Part shown: positions 38,124 through 47,469 of the stretch, piece by piece
How the letters are laid out: every line of letters begins with the position of its first letter
Numbering within the stretch: position 1 is the first letter of the stretch
Assembly: GCA_020848835.1 (NCBI GenBank)
Contig: JADLHJ010000084.1
Location: 22,914 to 86,913, forward strand
DNA: 64,000 nucleotides
Reading direction: 5' to 3'
Source of the DNA: Candidatus Hydrogenedentota bacterium
GTDB lineage: Bacteria > Hydrogenedentota > Hydrogenedentia > Hydrogenedentales > SLHB01
Notes under the pieces: generated by a model
What the model saw: only the letters and a program-made list of their open reading frames with translations
What the model was told of the DNA's origin: nothing
The model's database searches: none
Program-made: the position numbers and the translations under genes

Positions 38124-40760
38124 ATGGGGCAGCAATGGAAAAAACTTGGGGACATCTCGCAGGCGAACCTTACGCCGATGCTGCGTCAATACCTCGAAGC
38201 CAAGGCGGAAAGCGGCGATTCTCTTCTGTTTTTCCGCATGGGCGATTTTTACGAACTGTTCTTTGAAGACGCCGTCGAGGCGGCGGAGTTGCTCGGAATC
38301 GCGCTGACCTCGCGCGACGCGGTGAACAAAGACGACCGCATCCCCATGGCGGGCGTGCCCGTGCGCGCGGTGGACTCGTATCTCGCCAAGGCCATCAAGG
38401 CCGGACGCACCATCACCATCTGCGAACAGGTCGAAGACCCAAAAGAAGCCAAGGGCGTTGTAAAGCGCGCGATTGTGCGCACCATTACCCCCGGCACAGT
38501 TATCGAGCCACACCTCCTGGAAGAAGGCAGCAACAATTACCTCGCTGCACTTTGCGTACGCGGCGACCGCGCGGGACTGTCGCTGGTGGATATCACCACA
38601 GGCGAGTTCCTCGCTGCGCAGATCGACGGCGACGTCGAGCGAACCTTGTTCGACGAACTTACGCGAATGGCGCCGGCAGAGTTATTGGTTCCTTCGAGTT
38701 TCAACGGACAATCGCTCGCTAGGCTGCGCTTACGATTTTCAGGCACTGCCTTTACAAGCCGGAATGACGACGAGTTTGATGTCGCCGATGCGCGCACAAA
38801 CCTGCTGGACCAGTTCGGCCTTGCCACTCTAAAAGGCATCGGCCTCGACGATGCACCCGAAGCGGCGAGCTGCGCGGGCGCCGTTTTGTCATACGTACGC
38901 TCCACGCAACGAGACATGGCGCCGCTGTTGCGGCTGCCACGCCGCTATAGCCCTTCGCAGTTCGTCGTGCTCGATGGCAACACCCAGCGCAATCTTGAAC
39001 TTGTCGAATCGATGATCGACAAAAAGGGCAAGGGAACGCTGATGTCCGTGCTCGACCGCACGACAACCAGCATGGGCAGCCGCAAACTGCGCCACTGGAT
39101 TCTTCATCCCCTGTTAGATGTCAGCGCGATTCGCGAACGCCTTGACGCTGTGGAGGAACTGCACGGCAATGCGGAACTCCGCCTGACCCTCCGCGAAATC
39201 TTGCGCGGCATTGCCGATCTCGAACGCCTCACTGCGCGCCTTACGTCGCGTTCGGCCAACGCACGCGACGTAAAAGCCCTTGGTGTTTCTTTGTCAAACG
39301 CGCCAGCATTGCGCGCTTCGCTGGATACATGCCAGTCGGCGATGCTCGCCGCGTTTCGCGACGGCATGGATGAATTGAAAGACGTAACCGGCTGGATCGC
39401 GGACGAGATTATCGATGAACCGCCTCTCGCGCTGATGGACGGCGGCATCATGCGCGATGGCTGCGATCCGGAACTCGATCGGCTGCGCGTGCTCGTGCGC
39501 GGAGGGCGCGATTGGATTGCGACCTTGCAACGCGAAGAATCCGAGCGCACGAAGATTCCAAATCTGAAAGTCGGCTACAACAAGGTTTTTGGATACTTCA
39601 TCGAAATTACGCGTTCCTACGCGCACCTTGTGCCGCCCGACTACGAGCGCAAGCAGACCCTCGTAAACGCCGAGCGCTATATCACGCCCACGCTCAAATC
39701 GCGCGAGGAAGAAATCGTCAGCGCCGACGAAAAAATGAAGCAGCTCGAATACGATCTATTTGTGAAGGTTCGGGAGCGCATCGCAAATGAAGCGCGCCGC
39801 ATCCAGGCTACCGCCGATACGATCGCAGGCATAGACGTTTTGTTGTCGCTGGCAGAAACCGCGTCCGCGAAGAATTACTGCAAGCCCGAGATCGAAGATG
39901 GGGGAGAGCTGCGCATCCGCGACGGCCGTCACCCTGTCGTCGAAGACCTGATGTCCCGCAACGATTTCGTAGCAAACGACACGCACCTCGATCCCAATGG
40001 GGCCTGTATGCAAATCGTCACCGGACCCAATATGGCGGGTAAATCAACCTACCTGCGCCAGGTCGCCCTCATCACGCTCATGGCACAGATCGGCAGCTAT
40101 GTTCCCGCGTCCGCCGCGCATATCGATGTCGTTGATCGCATTTTCACCCGCGTTGGCGCATCGGACAACCTTGTGCGCGGTGAAAGTACTTTCATGGTCG
40201 AGATGATTGAGACGGCCAATATTCTCAATTCGGCAACGGATAAGAGCCTTCTCGTACTTGATGAGATTGGACGCGGCACCAGCACCTTCGACGGCATCAG
40301 CATCGCATGGTCCGTCGCGGAGCACATCCACGATCGCATCCGCGCCAAGACCCTCTTCGCCACGCATTACCACGAACTCACGGAACTCGCCAACAAACTC
40401 GAACACGCAAAAAACGTAAATGTCGCCGTGCGCGAGTGGGGCGGAAAGGTCATCTTTCTATACCGCATCGTCGATGGCGGCGCGGACCACAGCTACGGCA
40501 TCCAGGTCGCAAAACTCGCCGGCCTGCCTAAACATGTCATCGAACGCGCCCGCGACATCCTGGAATCGCTCGAATCCGGCAATACGGCATCGCTCGGCCT
40601 TCCACAACAAATGTATCTCTTCGGCCCCACAACGCCTTTACAGCCCAGCGCCATCGAACGTGAACTAGAATCCATCAACCCCGATGACTTAAGCCCCCGC
40701 GAAGCGCACGAACTCGTCTGCCACCTCAAGCATCTACTCGCCAAACCACGCAAGGAATAG
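38124..40760 (+). CDS. mutS: DNA mismatch repair protein MutS
   Basis: About 878 residues from the ATG at 38124; an upstream ATG at 38079 adds a non-conserved tail. MutS recognises mismatches. The mismatch-binding motif DFYELFFEDA (GDFYE, near the N-terminus) is present. The ATPase has Walker A GPNMAGKSTYLRQ, LVLDEIGRGTSTFDG and THYHELTELA. A helix-turn-helix dimerisation tail ends the protein (ELVCHLKHLLAKP). It is full length. No mutL is next to it. Confidence 0.97.
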   Translation: MGQQWKKLGDISQANLTPMLRQYLEAKAESGDSLLFFRMGDFYELFFEDAVEAAELLGIALTSRDAVNKDDRIPMAGVPVRAVDSYLAKAIKAGRTITICEQVEDPKEAKGVVKRAIVRTITPGTVIEPHLLEEGSNNYLAALCVRGDRAGLSLVDITTGEFLAAQIDGDVERTLFDELTRMAPAELLVPSSFNGQSLARLRLRFSGTAFTSRNDDEFDVADARTNLLDQFGLATLKGIGLDDAPEAASCAGAVLSYVRSTQRDMAPLLRLPRRYSPSQFVVLDGNTQRNLELVESMIDKKGKGTLMSVLDRTTTSMGSRKLRHWILHPLLDVSAIRERLDAVEELHGNAELRLTLREILRGIADLERLTARLTSRSANARDVKALGVSLSNAPALRASLDTCQSAMLAAFRDGMDELKDVTGWIADEIIDEPPLALMDGGIMRDGCDPELDRLRVLVRGGRDWIATLQREESERTKIPNLKVGYNKVFGYFIEITRSYAHLVPPDYERKQTLVNAERYITPTLKSREEEIVSADEKMKQLEYDLFVKVRERIANEARRIQATADTIAGIDVLLSLAETASAKNYCKPEIEDGGELRIRDGRHPVVEDLMSRNDFVANDTHLDPNGACMQIVTGPNMAGKSTYLRQVALITLMAQIGSYVPASAAHIDVVDRIFTRVGASDNLVRGESTFMVEMIETANILNSATDKSLLVLDEIGRGTSTFDGISIAWSVAEHIHDRIRAKTLFATHYHELTELANKLEHAKNVNVAVREWGGKVIFLYRIVDGGADHSYGIQVAKLAGLPKHVIERARDILESLESGNTASLGLPQQMYLFGPTTPLQPSAIERELESINPDDLSPREAHELVCHLKHLLAKPRKE

Positions 40761-40764
40761 AGCC

Positions 40765-40830
40765 AAAGGAGCACGGGCGTCCCGCCCGTGATTTGGGAGT
40801 TCATCACGGGCGGGACGCCCGTGCTCCTTT
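40765..40830. repeat. perfect 28-bp inverted repeat (REP-like; possible terminator)
   Basis: The arms 40765-40792 and 40803-40830 are exact reverse complements with a 10-base loop. Each arm contains a smaller palindrome of its own (CACGGGCG, 3 bases, CGCCCGTG). It lies 5 bases after mutS, and T residues follow on the + strand, so it can also act as a terminator. The nested design is that of bacterial REP/BIME palindromes. Confidence 0.85.
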
Positions 40831-40932
40831 TCCCGCTCTATTGAGGTTAAAGGCTCATCAATAGAACGTCGATAAAAGAAACAATTCTGAGTACAATGAG
40901 GCAGCGCAAAGTCAGATAGGCAGAAGGTAGTA

Positions 40933-41574
40933 TTGGCCTTGAGTCCGAGCGATAAACAATTACGCGAAGAATTAGCCAACAGCATCACGCACGGCATCGG
41001 ATTTGTCCTGAGCGTGGCGGGGTTGGTCGTTCTAGTCGTCTCCGCCTCGATGCGCGGCGACCCATATATGGTCGTCAGTTTCTCGGTCTACGGCGCCTCG
41101 CTTGTGATTCTCTACCTCGCCTCGACTTTCTACCATAGTTTTCAGTCGCCCCGCTTGAAACACTTCCTGCGCATCGTGGATCACTGTGCCATCTATTTGC
41201 TCATCGCGGGAACTTATACGCCTTTTACACTATTAAACCTTCGCGGTCCCGTCGGCTGGTCATTGTTCGGCACGATATGGGGCCTCGCTGCGCTTGGCAT
41301 CGTGCTGAAGTTCTGGCACATCGGTCGCTATCCGATTCTCACGCCGCTAATCTATGTTGCGATGGGTTGGGTCGGCGCGATTGCGGTGAAACCGTCGATT
41401 GCATCGATCCCGCCGATGGGTATGAAGCTGCTCGTCGCGGGCGGGATTACCTACACCGTCGGCGTGATTTTCTATGCACTTGAGAAACTTCCGTACAACC
41501 ACGCTATCTGGCACATGTTTGTCCTCAGCGCCAGCGCGATGCACTTCTTCGCAATCCTGTTCTACGCGATGTAA
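40933..41574 (+). CDS. hemolysin III family (TrhA/YqfA) membrane protein
   Basis: The protein has 213 residues with a TTG start and GAAGG upstream. Seven hydrophobic helices are visible. The family signature includes ITHGIGFVLS, STFYHSFQS, DHCAIYLLIAGTYTPF and HAIWHMFVL. It belongs to the PAQR-like superfamily with a probable metal site (the Ser/His/Asp/His residues). Physiological function is unclear; it has been linked to membrane-energetics homeostasis. Confidence 0.92.
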   Translation: MALSPSDKQLREELANSITHGIGFVLSVAGLVVLVVSASMRGDPYMVVSFSVYGASLVILYLASTFYHSFQSPRLKHFLRIVDHCAIYLLIAGTYTPFTLLNLRGPVGWSLFGTIWGLAALGIVLKFWHIGRYPILTPLIYVAMGWVGAIAVKPSIASIPPMGMKLLVAGGITYTVGVIFYALEKLPYNHAIWHMFVLSASAMHFFAILFYAM

Positions 41575-41586
41575 GGCGACGGGTGT

Positions 41587-42054
41587 CTAATGCCGATGGG
41601 TTGAAGCTGCCTGCCCATGCCGGCCAATGCGGTCGTCCATATGCTTTGCGCCGCGCTCAATAGCTTCCTCAACGAGGTTCAGCACAGCGAGGCGGCCTTC
41701 GTCGGTTATATCGAGGTCGTCTTTGAAAGCAATGACGGTTACCAAGGGCCGCTCTTTGTGATGGATACAATGTTGTGCGCAGATTTTCTGCAGCTTCGGA
41801 TAGCAGTGGCACTGAATCCCGCCGACGAAATAAGGACCGAAATGCAGGTCACAAATAACGACTGCCTCGGAGTAGTGTTCGCAAAAGCGCTCGATGACCG
41901 GCACCATATGCGCCATTTCGGTGACGTGGGTGCGCCCGCGGTTATGTCCTTTCAGGTAGGCGGTAATGAGTACTTTTCCATCGTGGCCTTGGTCGCGCAT
42001 GGAAGAGCACAAATAGGCGATAGCACGTTCAGTCTCGTGAAAACGTTCGATCAT
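41587..42054 (-). CDS. Cys/His-rich orphan protein
   Basis: The protein has 155 residues with no signal peptide. GGGGGA lies eight bases before the ATG. I do not recognise the family. A compact Cys/His cluster sits at about residues 80-100 (CHCYPKLQKICAQHCIHH), preceded by VVICDLHFGPYFVGG, and could bind Zn or a cofactor. Acidic and Arg-rich ends surround it. It stands alone between a + strand membrane gene and the leftward riboflavin operon. Confidence 0.6.
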   Translation of the reverse strand: MIERFHETERAIAYLCSSMRDQGHDGKVLITAYLKGHNRGRTHVTEMAHMVPVIERFCEHYSEAVVICDLHFGPYFVGGIQCHCYPKLQKICAQHCIHHKERPLVTVIAFKDDLDITDEGRLAVLNLVEEAIERGAKHMDDRIGRHGQAASTHRH

Positions 42055-42192
42055 GGCAAGATCCCCCGATCCTGCGCGCGATTTGATCCTTCCGTACAGA
42101 CAGGCTTAGTCCGCGCCTCTCAAGTGCAATTTTATCACTATGCCAGTATTTACACTAAAGTTTTTTTGTTAAATGTATCCTGGTTTGTCATG

Positions 42193-43023
42193 TTACCGCC
42201 GAAGTGAATCGAGGCTATTCGCAATTCGCTCGAAGTGTTCCATCGGCATATGCACGCGTCCCATTTCCCCGCGGCCCTTGGCTTCGCCATGACAATCAGA
42301 GCCACCCGTGATCAACAGTCCCCGTCCGCGAGCGAGTTGTATGAGCATGTCCGTCTGCCCCGGTGAATGTTTGGAGTGATAGCACTCGATGCCGTCGAAG
42401 GGGTATTCCAGCAGTGTGAGTAGTTTTCGGCGCGGCGCGCCGATGCCTGGATGAGCGATAAAGGCCAGGCCCTTTGCGGCGTGTATCAGTTCTATCGCTT
42501 TCGTGCAGTCGAGTTTCACTTGCGCCGCATAGCCCGGCTTACCGGGCTTGAGATATTTGTCGAAAGCCTGCTGGACAGTCTTTGTGTGGCCGGCGGCATG
42601 CAGTGCGCGCGCAATGTGCATGCGCCCGACCACCCCGTGCGCCGCGTCTTCCTCCAATCGCAGCGGAATGTCGCGTTTGGCCAGGCGTTCCAACATACGC
42701 TCGATCCGGTGCGCGCGGGCATCGTGCAGCACTTCAAGTGCGGCGCGGAGCGGGGGAGAGTCCGTATCGATTCCCAGGCCAAGGATGTGTATATCCCCGC
42801 TGTCGAACGTCGCACTAAGTTCTGTGCCTGCGATAAACGCTATGCCCGCTTGTTCCGCCGCGGCCTTCGCGGGAAGTACGCCATCGACGGTGTCGTGATC
42901 CGTAATGGCGATTGCCGCGATACCAAGTTCCGCAGCCCGCTGCACCACGCGCTCTGGCGTGTCGGTGCCATCGGAAAAAGTCGTGTGGAGATGAAGGTCG
43001 GCGTAGGGCACGCGCGCGGTCAC
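42193..43023 (-). CDS. PHP-domain phosphoesterase (RNase AM/YciV-like)
   Basis: The protein has 276 residues. The PHP motifs are complete: DLHLHTTFSDGT, ITDHDT, GTELSA, AHPG and GSDCHG. The length and motif order match YciV/TrpH-type 3',5'-nucleoside bisphosphate phosphatases/RNase AM. It is the last gene of the riboflavin operon and overlaps nusB by four bases. It is probably cytoplasmic. Confidence 0.92.
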   Translation of the reverse strand: MTARVPYADLHLHTTFSDGTDTPERVVQRAAELGIAAIAITDHDTVDGVLPAKAAAEQAGIAFIAGTELSATFDSGDIHILGLGIDTDSPPLRAALEVLHDARAHRIERMLERLAKRDIPLRLEEDAAHGVVGRMHIARALHAAGHTKTVQQAFDKYLKPGKPGYAAQVKLDCTKAIELIHAAKGLAFIAHPGIGAPRRKLLTLLEYPFDGIECYHSKHSPGQTDMLIQLARGRGLLITGGSDCHGEAKGRGEMGRVHMPMEHFERIANSLDSLRR

Positions 43024-43433
43024 TTGTCCTTCAGCCGATCCAGCACAGCATTGACAAATGCCGCCGACTCATCCGTCGTAAATTGGCGCACCACTTCAAT
43101 CGCCTCGTTGATCGCGACGCCAGCGGGCACGCCGTTGCCGTGGCGCATTTCGAAGAGGGCAACGCGCAATACGTTGCGCTCGATGCGGCCCACGCGCTCG
43201 GGCGTCCAGCGGTCCAGTGCGCCGTCAATTTCCGTATCCAATTCCGCTGTGCGTTCCATGACGCCCATGATCAGCAATTCGGCATATTCGCGCACGGGCG
43301 GACGCGAGGGATTGTTTTCCCAAAAAGACGCCAGCGAGTCCTGCCACGGATACCCCGTAAACTCCAAGCCAAACAAAAACTGCATCGCACGTTCGCGCGC
43401 CGCGCGCCGTGCCTTCGGACTAACTGCGCTCAC
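43020..43433 (-). CDS. nusB: transcription antitermination factor NusB
   Basis: The protein has 137 residues. The typical start [16 protein letters not shown], central [14 protein letters not shown] and [29 protein letters not shown] are present. It is the usual neighbour of ribH. It overlaps ribH and the PHP gene by four bases on each side. It acts with NusE in rRNA antitermination. Confidence 0.97.
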   Translation of the reverse strand: MSAVSPKARRAARERAMQFLFGLEFTGYPWQDSLASFWENNPSRPPVREYAELLIMGVMERTAELDTEIDGALDRWTPERVGRIERNVLRVALFEMRHGNGVPAGVAINEAIEVVRQFTTDESAAFVNAVLDRLKDK

Positions 43434-43894
43434 AACTGCTCCATCAAATTCGCCATCTCTATCGCGGCTACTGCTGCATCAAATCCCTTGTTACCCGACT
43501 TCGTGCCCGCGCGCTCGATTGCCTGCTCGATCGTGTCCGTCGTCAACACGCCGAAAATCACCGGCACACCCGTATCCATCGAAGCTTGCGCGACGCCGCG
43601 TGCTGAGTTGCCCGCGACGTAGTCGAAATGCGCTGTGCTCCCGCGTATCACCGCGCCAAGCGCGATTACTGCGTCATATTTCTTAGACCCCGCCATCTTC
43701 TTCGCCACCAGCGGAATCTCGTGCGCACCCGGCACCCACGCGATCGCTATTTCGTTGTCTTTCACGCCGTGGCGCTTCAATCCGTCCAGCGCGCCTTCCA
43801 GCAGCTTCTCCGAAATAAAAGCATTAAAGCGCGACACGATAATCGCGAACTTTTTCCCTTTTGATACCAAGGTACCCTCAATTACGTTCGGCAC
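43430..43894 (-). CDS. ribH: 6,7-dimethyl-8-ribityllumazine synthase
   Basis: The protein has 154 residues. The substrate-binding motifs are intact: [39 protein letters not shown], and [15 protein letters not shown]. It makes the lumazine precursor of riboflavin from 5-amino-6-ribitylaminouracil and DHBP. The gene sits within the leftward rib operon, 10 bases after a small membrane-protein gene. Confidence 0.97.
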   Translation of the reverse strand: MPNVIEGTLVSKGKKFAIIVSRFNAFISEKLLEGALDGLKRHGVKDNEIAIAWVPGAHEIPLVAKKMAGSKKYDAVIALGAVIRGSTAHFDYVAGNSARGVAQASMDTGVPVIFGVLTTDTIEQAIERAGTKSGNKGFDAAVAAIEMANLMEQL

Positions 43895-43904
43895 TAGAAT
43901 CTCC

Positions 43905-44219
43905 TTATCCGATTAACTCGCCGAAGAACCAGAACGTACGCCAAATTAATGACATTCCTCGAACGCGTTTCCACAAGCAGACAATCGTCAATATCCATGC
44001 AGGTACGCTTGCAATAGCAAACAGTACAAGCCGGTAATCGCCGGACTCGGACTTATCTAGTCCCGCCGAAACCAATACCATCGCACAGATGAACAAGCCG
44101 ACTGCGAAACTTATCACCCAAACAAGTGCTGCCGTAAGAATTCGGTCAATAGATCGCGCAACCGGATGGTCAAGTGCAACCCTTAATTTGCTTTGCGTGA
44201 GTTTAAGAGCGTGGGCCAT
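43905..44219 (-). CDS. small two-helix membrane protein inside the rib operon
   Basis: About 104 residues from ATG 44219 ([20 protein letters not shown]). Two hydrophobic segments at about residues 29-53 and 64-82 are followed by a tail with [13 protein letters not shown] do not recognise the family. It is wedged between ribBA and ribH (7 and 10 bases), so it is co-transcribed; a role in flavin transport or retention is conceivable but untested. Confidence 0.6.
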   Translation of the reverse strand: MAHALKLTQSKLRVALDHPVARSIDRILTAALVWVISFAVGLFICAMVLVSAGLDKSESGDYRLVLFAIASVPAWILTIVCLWKRVRGMSLIWRTFWFFGELIG

Positions 44220-44226
44220 CTGGCAC

Positions 44227-45438
44227 CTACCCCAGCAAATGCCCAAGCTTTTCCATCTTCGTCTTCAAATACCGCTCGTTTACTTCATTGGGTTTGATGA
44301 TCAGCGGCACGCGGCCCGTGACTTCGAGACCGTGCGCTTCAAGGCCGACGCGTTTGCTCGGATTGTTTGTGATCAATCGCATACGGTGTACGCCAATGTC
44401 GTTGAGTATCTGCGCACCGATACCGTAATCGCGCGGATCGGGGCGGAACCCAAGGTGAAGATTCGCTTCGACCGTGTCCAGTCCTTTGTCCTGCAATTCA
44501 TACGCGCGAATCTTGTTGACCAGCCCGATGCCGCGTCCTTCTTGACGCATGTAGAGCAATACACCGCGGCCTTCCTCAGCAATCATGTGCAGTGCCGCGT
44601 CCAATTGCTTGCCGCAATCGCAACGCAGCGAACCAAATACATCGCCGGTCAAACATTCCGAATGCACGCGCACGAGCACCTCGTCCGCTGGCGTGATGTC
44701 GCCGAGCACGAGCGCAACGTGGTGATAATCATCCACAGTCGTTTCATACGCATACAGACGATACGGCCCGAAGTCCGTAGGCAATGATGTCTCGGCGACG
44801 CGCTTGACCAGTTTTTCGTGTCTGCGACGGTACTCGATGATTCGTTCCACAGAACAAATCTTGATCCCATGCGTCTTCGCGAAGACTTCCAGGTCCGGCA
44901 TGCGCGCCATGCTGCCGTCGTCCTTCATGACTTCACAGATCACCGCGGAGGGATTCAGCCCCGCCATACGCGCGAGATCAAGCGACCCTTCCGTCTGCCC
45001 CGCGCGCACCAAGGCGCCGCCGCCGCGCGCGCGCAAGGTATGGATATGGCCCGGCGTGACGATGTCTTCCGGCTTGGATGCGGGATCGACGGCCGTGCGG
45101 ATCGTGTGCGCGCGATCGAACGCGCTGATACCGGTGGTCACGCCGTTCGCGGCTTCGATCGGCGTATGAAACGCCGTACCGAATTTTGAGCGGTTGTCTT
45201 TCGTAACGGGCTGTAACCCTAGAAACTCGATGCGCTCCGGCGTCATCACCAGACACACAAGCCCGCGGCCATGCGTGATCATGAAGTTCACCGCCTGCGG
45301 CGAAATCTTCTCCGCGGCGATCACGAGATCGCCCTCGTTCTCGCGGTCTTCGTCGTCCACGAGAATAATCATCCGCCCGGCGCGCAATTCGTCCAGTGCG
45401 TCTTCAACCGTACACAATGCTGATTCGTTTCGTGACAT
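44227..45438 (-). CDS. ribBA: bifunctional 3,4-dihydroxy-2-butanone-4-phosphate synthase / GTP cyclohydrolase II
   Basis: The protein has 403 residues. The RibB half (about 1-200) has DDEDRENEGDLVIAAE and the ITHGRGLVCL motif. The RibA half contains VRVHSECLTGDVFGSLRCDCGKQL (zinc Cys site) and RQEGRGIGLVNKI. Both catalytic halves look complete. It feeds both branches of riboflavin synthesis. It starts 11 bases after ribE. Confidence 0.97.
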   Translation of the reverse strand: MSRNESALCTVEDALDELRAGRMIILVDDEDRENEGDLVIAAEKISPQAVNFMITHGRGLVCLVMTPERIEFLGLQPVTKDNRSKFGTAFHTPIEAANGVTTGISAFDRAHTIRTAVDPASKPEDIVTPGHIHTLRARGGGALVRAGQTEGSLDLARMAGLNPSAVICEVMKDDGSMARMPDLEVFAKTHGIKICSVERIIEYRRRHEKLVKRVAETSLPTDFGPYRLYAYETTVDDYHHVALVLGDITPADEVLVRVHSECLTGDVFGSLRCDCGKQLDAALHMIAEEGRGVLLYMRQEGRGIGLVNKIRAYELQDKGLDTVEANLHLGFRPDPRDYGIGAQILNDIGVHRMRLITNNPSKRVGLEAHGLEVTGRVPLIIKPNEVNERYLKTKMEKLGHLLG

Positions 45439-45449
45439 CGTAGTGCTCT

Positions 45450-46073
45450 CTATGCAAATCCGTGGCGCTTCAGTTTGTCTATCGTCACGCCACCGGACAT
45501 GTTCTTCATAAATTGAAAGATATGTTTCGCCAGCATATCGGCTTCCATGTTCACCGGATCGCCGGCTCGTTTGCTGCTCAACGTCGTTTTCTGTAGCGTT
45601 GCAGGGATGATCGCAACGTCAAACGTATCGCCGACGGGATCGACAACCGTCAAGCTGATTCCGTCGATCGCGATCGATCCTTTCTGCACGAGGAACCGCG
45701 CGACTTCTGTCGGCGCTTGAAACCGCCACAGCGCAAAATCGCCCTGCGGTTTCACCGAATGCACACGGCCAACACCATCCACATGTCCCTGCACAAAATG
45801 CCCGCCCATCCGCGCGCCCGCTGCTAATGCACGTTCTAAATTCACCGCGTCGCCAACCTTCAGGCCGCCAAGCGTGGTGCGCTTGTACGTTTCCGGAGAA
45901 ACCTGCACCACAAAGCTCTCGGCGTCATGCGACACAACCGTCAGACACGTGCCATTCACGGCGATGCTGTCGCCCTCGCGCACGCCATCAAGCACGGTCT
46001 TCGCCAGGATCGTGATATCCGATCCGGAACGCCGCGAAATCGCGCCAACTTCTTCTATGATTCCGGTGAACAT
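45450..46073 (-). CDS. ribE: riboflavin synthase (alpha chain)
   Basis: The protein has 207 residues, with two tandem lumazine-binding domains. It begins MFTGIIEEVGAI. Internal duplication is visible: GDSIAVNGTCLTVV in the first barrel and GSIAIDGISLTVV in the second. It dismutates two lumazines to riboflavin. Its start overlaps the end of ribD by 19 bases. Confidence 0.97.
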   Translation of the reverse strand: MFTGIIEEVGAISRRSGSDITILAKTVLDGVREGDSIAVNGTCLTVVSHDAESFVVQVSPETYKRTTLGGLKVGDAVNLERALAAGARMGGHFVQGHVDGVGRVHSVKPQGDFALWRFQAPTEVARFLVQKGSIAIDGISLTVVDPVGDTFDVAIIPATLQKTTLSSKRAGDPVNMEADMLAKHIFQFMKNMSGGVTIDKLKRHGFA

Positions 46074-47182
46074 TGCTTCACATACGCCTCGATCAGAACA
46101 TCCTCGCCGATACTTCGCGCAGTCATGCGCTCCAGTTGGACCACATCTGCCATCTTCTCCGCGCCCTCGCCTTCCACCGCAGTGATAGCGTCTCGCCCGC
46201 CGATGATCTTCGGCGCGATGAAAAACATCACCTTGTCCACAATGCCTGCCGCGAACGCGGAGGCGTGCGTAGTGCCGCCGCCTTCGATCAATACGGACAT
46301 CACTTCGCGCTTCGCCAACTCGCGCATCAACGCACTTAAGTCGATACCGCCAGGGCCGTCGGGCACAGCGATGACTTCATCCGCGCCGGCAAAGCTGCGG
46401 CCATTCGGAATGGCCACCCAAGTCGGCGCGGCACTGTCCTGAGAGAACACGCGCCTGTCCGATGCCAGATAATCATCCGCATCCACAATGACACGAATCG
46501 GATCTTTTGCCTGCGCTTCGAGGCGCGTCGTAAGACTCGGGTCATCCACCATCACGGTGCGGCTGCCAACCAGAATCGCGTCCACTTCATTGCGCAGTTC
46601 ATGGACCAGCAGGCGCGACGCCTCACCCGTGACCCAGCGCGAATCGCCTGTGCGCGTTGCGATCTTTCCATCGAGGGACATGCCGCACTTGGCGATCACG
46701 AAGGGCATCTTCTTTGTAATGAACTTTGAGAACGCTTCGTTCACGGTTTGTGCTTCAGGTTCGAGCACGCCCACTTCAACTTCAATCCCCGCCGCTTCAA
46801 GCGCGGCAATACCGCGGCCGGCGACGACTGGATTCGGATCGTGCATCGCAATGACGACGCGCGCAGGCCTGTGTTGGACGAGTAAATCGGCACAGGGCGG
46901 CGTCTTTCCATGATGGCAACACGGCTCCAACGTCACATATACGGTCGTACCCGCGATGTCATCGGCTGCTGCAAGGATCGCGTTCACTTCAGCATGGGGG
47001 AGCCCCGCGCGCTCGTGATAGCCTTCGCCGATCACCTGGCCATTGCGCACGATCACGCAGCCCACCATCGGGTTCGGACTGGTGCGACCTTTGCCACGCG
47101 CGGCAAGATCGAGCGCGCGCCGCATGAAACCGCGATCGGTTTCCACGTCGGTTCGCGCTCGCTTTTGTGTCGCTACTGCCAT
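46055..47182 (-). CDS. ribD: bifunctional riboflavin deaminase/reductase RibD
   Basis: About 375 residues from ATG 47182; the open frame upstream is non-coding leader. The deaminase domain has HAEVNAIL and PCCHHGKTPPC (zinc site). The reductase domain has SLDGKIA, DSRWVTGE and LIEGGGTTHASAF. It performs the second and third steps of the pathway. No Shine-Dalgarno sequence is visible; a T-rich terminator tail lies directly before the start. Confidence 0.95.
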   Translation of the reverse strand: MAVATQKRARTDVETDRGFMRRALDLAARGKGRTSPNPMVGCVIVRNGQVIGEGYHERAGLPHAEVNAILAAADDIAGTTVYVTLEPCCHHGKTPPCADLLVQHRPARVVIAMHDPNPVVAGRGIAALEAAGIEVEVGVLEPEAQTVNEAFSKFITKKMPFVIAKCGMSLDGKIATRTGDSRWVTGEASRLLVHELRNEVDAILVGSRTVMVDDPSLTTRLEAQAKDPIRVIVDADDYLASDRRVFSQDSAAPTWVAIPNGRSFAGADEVIAVPDGPGGIDLSALMRELAKREVMSVLIEGGGTTHASAFAAGIVDKVMFFIAPKIIGGRDAITAVEGEGAEKMADVVQLERMTARSIGEDVLIEAYVKQCSPES

Positions 47183-47225
47183 AAAAACAATTCGTCCCGA
47201 AAAGGCGTTTTTCACCTTCGGGACG
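47182..47225 (-). terminator. intrinsic terminator / expression platform of the FMN riboswitch
   Basis: On the minus strand a 9-bp perfect stem (CGTCCCGAA and TTCGGGACG, positions 47225-47217 and 47201-47193) is followed by AATTGTTTTT that runs into the ribD ATG. When FMN is bound, this hairpin should stop transcription just before ribD. Confidence 0.7.
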
Positions 47226-47301
47226 TTATGCACTTCTCCCGCCGAACGACACGCGTGCGTTGCAAATGCAATACACCCGCAAACCGTCCTGCGGTCCAAG
47301 C

Positions 47302-47418
47302 GTCATCTTCTTTCATCCGGACTATACCGTCGGCCCCGGAGTTTCACCGGATCCTGTGGCTAACGCCACTCGCGGGCTATACCGCCGATCGGGAATTTCA
47401 CCCTGCCCCGAAGATGAT
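47302..47418 (-). promoter_or_regulatory. FMN riboswitch (RFN element)
   Basis: The minus strand carries the conserved RFN core: TCTTCGGGGCAGGGTGAAAT at the 5' side, CCGGTGAAACTCCGGGGCC, and GACGGTATAGTCCGGATG towards the 3' side. P1 closes with TCATCTTC/GAAGATGA. It senses FMN and should repress the whole rib operon, including nusB and the PHP gene, through the hairpin before ribD. Confidence 0.96.
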
Positions 47419-47429
47419 ATGTTGACAAT

Positions 47430-47459
47430 ATAATACCAGAGGCCCCAAAAACCTGTCAA
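47430..47459 (-). promoter_or_regulatory. promoter of the riboflavin operon
   Basis: On the minus strand TTGACA (47459-47454) and TATTAT (47435-47430) are 18 bases apart, a strong sigma70-type match, about 10 bases upstream of the FMN riboswitch 5' end. Confidence 0.75.
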
Positions 47460-47469
47460 TTTGCGCAGT

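Noticed and set aside
42451..43686. 411-codon + strand frame
   Set aside because: Antisense to PHP, nusB and ribH, which have unmistakable signatures.
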